DNA of 16,986 bases, taken from the NCBI GenBank assembly GCA_039588915.1, contig JBDGYV010000061.1:1-16986 (forward strand), written 5' to 3'. The position numbers and the translations under genes are program-made. Under the pieces are notes generated by a model. That model saw nothing but the letters and a program-made list of their open reading frames with translations, made no database searches and was not told where the DNA came from. The stretch's first letter is position 1. Every line of letters begins with the position of its first letter. The DNA is from CAMYLR01 sp039588915. Lineage in GTDB: Bacteria; Gemmatimonadota; Gemmatimonadetes; JACCXV01; JAHWKZ01. Positions 15,424 through 16,986 of this stretch are shown here, one piece after another.

Positions 15424-15452
15424 TTGATCGTCTTACATAGTTCGGGTACAGT
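15424..15452 (+). promoter_or_regulatory. Candidate sigma-70 promoter for the tad genes
   Basis: TTGATC (15424-15429) and TACAGT (15447-15452) stand 17 bases apart, each matching four of six consensus positions, at the downstream edge of a locally AT-rich stretch. Transcription from here would begin about 80 bases before the first TadE-like gene. No clear promoter was seen for mnmA on the other strand of the same 292-base gap. Confidence 0.4.
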
Positions 15453-15532
15453 GAGATACCCCCCCGAGGAAAAGTGGTGGCAAACCGGATCTGGGAGAAC
15501 CGGGTAGTGAACCCGCCGCCTGAGGAAACACT

Positions 15533-15540
15533 GGAGGGAG
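15533..15540 (+). promoter_or_regulatory. Shine-Dalgarno that sets the first TadE-like start
   Basis: GGAGGGAG ends two bases before ATG 15543, with its GGAGG core five bases away. This supports ATG 15543 over the in-frame GTG at 15474, which would add 23 unlike residues in front of the pseudopilin leader. Confidence 0.6.
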
Positions 15541-15542
15541 CA

Positions 15543-15992
15543 ATGAAAGCAGGTCGATTCCACTCTGATCGTGGACAAACCATCATCGAATTCGCGATGG
15601 TGATCCCCTTCATCGCGCTTCTGTTTATGGGGATCTTCGATTTCTCGCGTTTCTTCTACACTCGGTTGACGCTCCAGCACGCCGTTCACGAGGCGACGCG
15701 CTTTGCCGTCACCGGCGGCACGCTCGACGACGCCCAAGGCAACGCCATGACACGGGCCGAGTCGATCAAGAGCGTGATCACGAATAGCGCGAAAACGCTC
15801 GACCTCGACGTCGATCAACTGATCGTCGATCCGGCCGATGGTGGCGGCCCAACCCAGATCGTCACCGTGACTGGGAACTTCGAGTTTCAGTTCGTTACCC
15901 CCGGTGTCAGCACGTTCTTCCCGGGCGGGAAGTACGATTTCACCGTCGCGACCTCGATGAAGAACGAGCCGTTCCTAAGTGGTGGCCCGTGA
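15543..15992 (+). CDS. TadE-like pseudopilin (first copy)
   Basis: 149 residues, a minor pseudopilin of a Flp/Tad pilus or related secretion system, held in the inner membrane by its N-terminal helix. The leader MKAGRFHSDRG is short and charged; cleavage after G11 would leave QTIIE with glutamate at +5, the hallmark of prepilin-peptidase substrates. The TadE hydrophobic helix runs to about residue 38 with FDFSRFFYTR after it, and LQHAVHEATRFAVTGG is the typical TadE follow-on. The C-terminal half is a small periplasmic domain. It has its own strong ribosome site and its stop is directly abutted by the next gene. No cysteine pair is evident in the mature part. Confidence 0.85.
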   Translation: MKAGRFHSDRGQTIIEFAMVIPFIALLFMGIFDFSRFFYTRLTLQHAVHEATRFAVTGGTLDDAQGNAMTRAESIKSVITNSAKTLDLDVDQLIVDPADGGGPTQIVTVTGNFEFQFVTPGVSTFFPGGKYDFTVATSMKNEPFLSGGP

Positions 15993-16511
15993 GTGACCTA
16001 CACTCGAGCGAGAAATACGGGTCTAATGGGGAGCTCGCAAAGCGGGACAGCGACCGTCGAGACCGCGCTGGTGACGACGCTCCTGTTATTGGTCTTCCTC
16101 GGCGTCGTCGAGTTTGGGAACGCGATCAGCGTCGACCATACGATCACGAGTTTGAGCCGGGAGGGCGCGAACATCGCGGCCCGCGGCTCGACGCTGGCGG
16201 ACGCGGTTCAGACGGTCTCCAGCAACGGCGCGTCGATCAAGCTGCCGTCACGCGGCGGCGTGGTTTGCACGCGACTGGTGGTCACAGGCGGCACACCGAC
16301 GATTCAGGACCAAGCGGTCAGCGCCGGCTACGCGGGCGTCAGCCGGATCGGGGGGATCGGCGACCCGGTACCGTCGTTGGCCACATTGGGCCTTCAGGAA
16401 GGTCAACAGATACACATAGTCGAGATCTTCTACAGCTATCAGCGGATGACACCGCTCGGGAATCTGATAACCGTGATACCGAGCACACTCTACACCCGAG
16501 CGGTCTTCTAG
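15993..16511 (+). CDS. TadE/TadF-like pseudopilin (second copy)
   Basis: 172 residues from GTG 15993, which follows the previous stop without a gap; GGTGG at 15981-15985 is a possible ribosome site. ATG 16026 (161 residues) is an alternative that leaves the same mature protein. The leader ends in SSQSG before TATVE, again glutamate at +5 after a glycine, then a hydrophobic helix (ALVTTLLLLVFLGVVEFG). The rest is a periplasmic domain of about 125 residues. Together with the preceding gene it makes the two-pseudopilin set (TadE plus TadF) common in Tad loci. E and F cannot be told apart with confidence from this sequence. Confidence 0.8.
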   Translation: MTYTRARNTGLMGSSQSGTATVETALVTTLLLLVFLGVVEFGNAISVDHTITSLSREGANIAARGSTLADAVQTVSSNGASIKLPSRGGVVCTRLVVTGGTPTIQDQAVSAGYAGVSRIGGIGDPVPSLATLGLQEGQQIHIVEIFYSYQRMTPLGNLITVIPSTLYTRAVF

Positions 16512-16533
16512 GATGTCAGCAAGACGGAGGAAA

Positions 16534-16540
16534 GAGGAGA
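16534..16540 (+). promoter_or_regulatory. Shine-Dalgarno that sets the TadG-like start
   Basis: GAGGAGA with its AGGAG core six bases before ATG 16546. It supports this start over an in-frame ATG at 16513, which has no comparable site. Confidence 0.5.
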
Positions 16541-16545
16541 GAGCG

Positions 16546-16986
16546 ATGAGGAAGAGTTTTTGGCACCAAGTGATTGGTAACGAGCGGGGGACGGTGTTGG
16601 CGTTCGTCGCGGTGAGCCTTGTCGCCCTGCTCGGCATGGCCGGTCTCGCGCTCGACTCGGGGCGTGCCTATGTGGCGCGAGCCGAGCTGTCGCGCGCGGT
16701 AGACGCCGCGGCGCTGGGCGGTGCTGCGGCGCTGCGGCAAAGCCAGGCCGACGCCGAGCAGAGGATCCAAGCGCTCGCGAAGGCCAACGGAGTCGACCCA
16801 GCCCTGCTCAACTACTCGTTTAGCGTCAACGCCGAGGGTGAGAACACGGTTTCCGTCGGCGCCAGCGAAGTTGTGCCGACGACCTTTATGCGCGTCCTCG
16901 GACGGGATCGGGTCGGTGTCGTGGCGGCGGCCGAGGCGACCGTTCCACCGCTCGATCTGGTCCTCGTACTGGATCAGTCCGGTTCG
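16546..16986 (+). CDS. TadG-like protein with von Willebrand A domain (3' partial)
   Basis: 147 residues are visible; the frame is open to the window end. It begins with the TadE/G-like helix: NERGTVLAFVAVSLVALLGMAGLALDSGRAYVARAELSRAVDAAALGGAAAL in overview, with GTVLAFVAVSLVALLGMAG (residues 15-33) as the membrane segment and D37-S38-G39 after it. This is the N-terminal region common to TadG and other Flp-assembly proteins. The last visible residues are LVLVLDQSGS, the opening DxSGS of a metal-ion-dependent adhesion site of a VWA domain, so the full protein is probably several hundred residues with a periplasmic VWA domain. In Tad systems TadG helps anchor or assemble the pilus. It lies 34 bases after the second pseudopilin gene, in the same operon. 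Confidence 0.8.
   Translation, partial: MRKSFWHQVIGNERGTVLAFVAVSLVALLGMAGLALDSGRAYVARAELSRAVDAAALGGAAALRQSQADAEQRIQALAKANGVDPALLNYSFSVNAEGENTVSVGASEVVPTTFMRVLGRDRVGVVAAAEATVPPLDLVLVLDQSGS

Noticed and set aside
1..16986. CRISPR array, insertion sequence, integrase, toxin-antitoxin or phage genes
   Set aside because: No spaced direct repeats, transposase or integrase motifs, terminal inverted repeats or small paired toxin-antitoxin frames were seen.

Overview
The window reads as a GC-rich, Gram-negative chromosome from a non-proteobacterial lineage. There are no phage, IS, CRISPR, rRNA or tRNA genes that I can support. The mix suggests Gemmatimonadota or a neighbouring phylum. It includes a secreted carboxypeptidase-regulatory-like protein ending in a region with the pattern YYGPDA...SDSFL..HCFR, a membrane-embedded spermidine-synthase-like protein, a Tat-exported DUF362 protein next to a squalene-cyclase-repeat protein, and a Tad pilus locus. 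This placement is inference from gene content, not a phylogeny.

Layout. (1) Bases 1-4655, plus strand: a tightly overlapping run of trkA (5' end outside the window), trkH, an ATP-grasp enzyme and a secreted carboxypeptidase-regulatory-like protein whose reading frame is broken by an apparent one-base deletion. (2) Bases 4908-10001, plus strand: an 805-residue membrane protein with a spermidine-synthase-like core, then a possible 14-codon leader ORF, a family 2 glycosyltransferase, a sulfotransferase and a GtrA-family membrane protein. (3) Bases 15250-10095, minus strand: mnmA, a squalene-cyclase-repeat protein, a DUF362 Tat protein and a 694-residue GT-C type membrane glycosyltransferase. The last two overlap at ATGA, and this run converges on the gtrA-like gene. 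(4) Bases 15543-16986, plus strand: two TadE-like pseudopilins and the start of a TadG-like protein, read divergently from mnmA with a plausible sigma-70 promoter between.

How the genes may work together. TrkA gates TrkH for potassium uptake. The GT2, GtrA-like and GT-C proteins are the three parts expected of a polyprenyl-phosphate-sugar pathway: cytoplasmic charging of the lipid, flipping, and periplasmic transfer. The sulfotransferase sits inside this set and could modify the glycan or another surface product. The TadE/TadE/TadG genes belong to a Flp/Tad pilus or a related secretion apparatus that continues beyond the window. The role of the DUF362 and squalene-repeat pair is unknown.

Intergenic stretches are short (all under 300 bases). 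Bases 4656-4907 and 7326-7460 each begin with a similar 11-base word. Bases 15251-15542 hold the divergent mnmA/tad control region, with a locally AT-rich centre. Bases 10002-10094 separate the two convergent operons.
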